Below, piece by piece: positions 33,381-33,809 of a DNA stretch of 33,809 nt (the stretch's first letter is position 1; each line of letters opens with the position of its first letter). Source of the stretch: Campylobacteraceae bacterium. Lineage in GTDB: Bacteria; Campylobacterota; Campylobacteria; Campylobacterales; Campylobacteraceae. The position numbers were made by a program, and so were the translations under genes. Location: assembly GCA_031274495.1 (NCBI GenBank), contig JAISQB010000084.1:1-33809 (forward strand), in the 5' to 3' direction. Under the pieces are notes generated by a model that was not told where the DNA came from, made no database searches, and saw nothing but the letters and a program-made list of their open reading frames with translations.

Positions 33381-33809
33381 ATGAGTATAAATTACCGATA
33401 TTTTAAGGGCTTTGGGATAGAAGTGGTCAAATGCGAAAACTCTGCTATCTCGTATCCTGTGCATACGCATATTTCGACTTTTGTGATAGGCTTGGTGCTA
33501 AAAGGGGAGGTTTGTCTTGGGGTTGGTCAAAGTTCATTTACTTGCGGTGCAAATCAGATTTTTACAGTGCCTCCCGACACGGCGCATAGCCTTAGCGCTA
33601 AGGCGGCGTATACTCTTATCAGTATCTGTATCGATAAAAACCTCGTAAGCGATAAAAATCTGCTCAAAGAGAGACTTTTGGTTTTGATGAACGGTATCGG
33701 CGAAATTAGCCATTTAAATAGAGAAAAGATTTTAAATAAAATAGACCTTTTTGAAGCGCTTCCCGATAAAAAGACAAAGATAGTCGCCCTGAAAAACTAC
33801 ATAGAACGC
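33381..33809 (+). CDS. AraC-family transcriptional regulator, N-terminal part (cut by window edge)
   Basis: The frame is open for 143 codons from the ATG at 33381 to the last base. The start reads MSINYRYFKGFGIEVVKCEN. A cupin-type sensing domain follows (PVHTHISTFVIGLVLKGEV, then GQSSFTCGANQIFTVPPDTAHSL), as in AraC_binding regulators. The segment LPDKKTKIVALKNYIER at the end is the usual run-in to the first helix-turn-helix, which lies outside the window. The ligand is unknown. It is 42 bases after mazE on the same strand, and there is no strong ribosome-binding site in the gap. The family call rests on the sensing domain and the linker only. Confidence 0.72.
   Translation, partial: MSINYRYFKGFGIEVVKCENSAISYPVHTHISTFVIGLVLKGEVCLGVGQSSFTCGANQIFTVPPDTAHSLSAKAAYTLISICIDKNLVSDKNLLKERLLVLMNGIGEISHLNREKILNKIDLFEALPDKKTKIVALKNYIER

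Noticed and set aside
33165-33470. 101-codon minus-strand frame at the right end
   Set aside because: It is antisense to mazE and the start of the AraC-type gene, both of which have clear family features.

Overview
The window looks like a chromosomal segment of a Campylobacterota (epsilonproteobacterial) genome. The UvrA sequence, the AT-rich promoters, the moderate-GC coding regions and the gene style all fit that phylum. I cannot name a genus from sequence alone.

Layout, left to right. (1) At 1-399 (minus) lies the start of a lipoprotein gene that runs off the left edge. It belongs to the same family as the big array further right. (2) At 1136-7814 there is a phosphate block. A bifunctional OlsF-type acyltransferase gene (minus) diverges from pstC-pstA-pstB (plus). 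A second, closely similar olsF-type gene follows pstB by 12 bp. The block is bounded on both sides by copies of a 41-42 bp structured repeat. No pstS or phoU is in the window. The arrangement suggests phosphate uptake coupled to replacement of phospholipids by phosphorus-free ornithine lipids. (3) At 8069-10177 (minus) is a TonB-dependent catecholate-siderophore-type receptor with a Fur-box-like site upstream. (4) At 10406-10818 a highly structured element of about 195 bp is duplicated in tandem, just past the 3' end of the array.

(5) At 10825-29060 (minus) is the main feature: 14 consecutive paralogous genes in about 18.2 kb, all on one strand and separated by 35-84 bp. Twelve are near full length (403-525 aa) and two at the promoter-proximal end are deletion remnants. 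Full members share a plan: lipoprotein signal peptide, Gly-rich tether, one or two InlB-type (Listeria-Bacteroides, Flg_new) repeats, a conserved pre-GLUG region, 3-4 GLUG repeats of about 28 residues, and a conserved C-terminus ending close to YPYLYWEDR. Four of the twelve full-length genes carry two InlB-type modules plus another one that is more divergent in its partner residues; the rest carry one. Two full-length members and one remnant have lost the lipobox cysteine. Each gene keeps a homologous leader with its ribosome-binding site, so the duplicated unit is leader plus gene. This looks like a surface-lipoprotein family that is diversifying by duplication and recombination.

(6) From 29458 to the end lie a single-pass membrane protein of unknown function, the divergent uvrA (DNA repair), a MazE-type antitoxin whose expected toxin is missing, and the start of an AraC-family regulator cut by the right edge.

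Functions were assigned by recognising motifs and family features by eye. No database search was run, so percentage identities and exact domain borders are not given.
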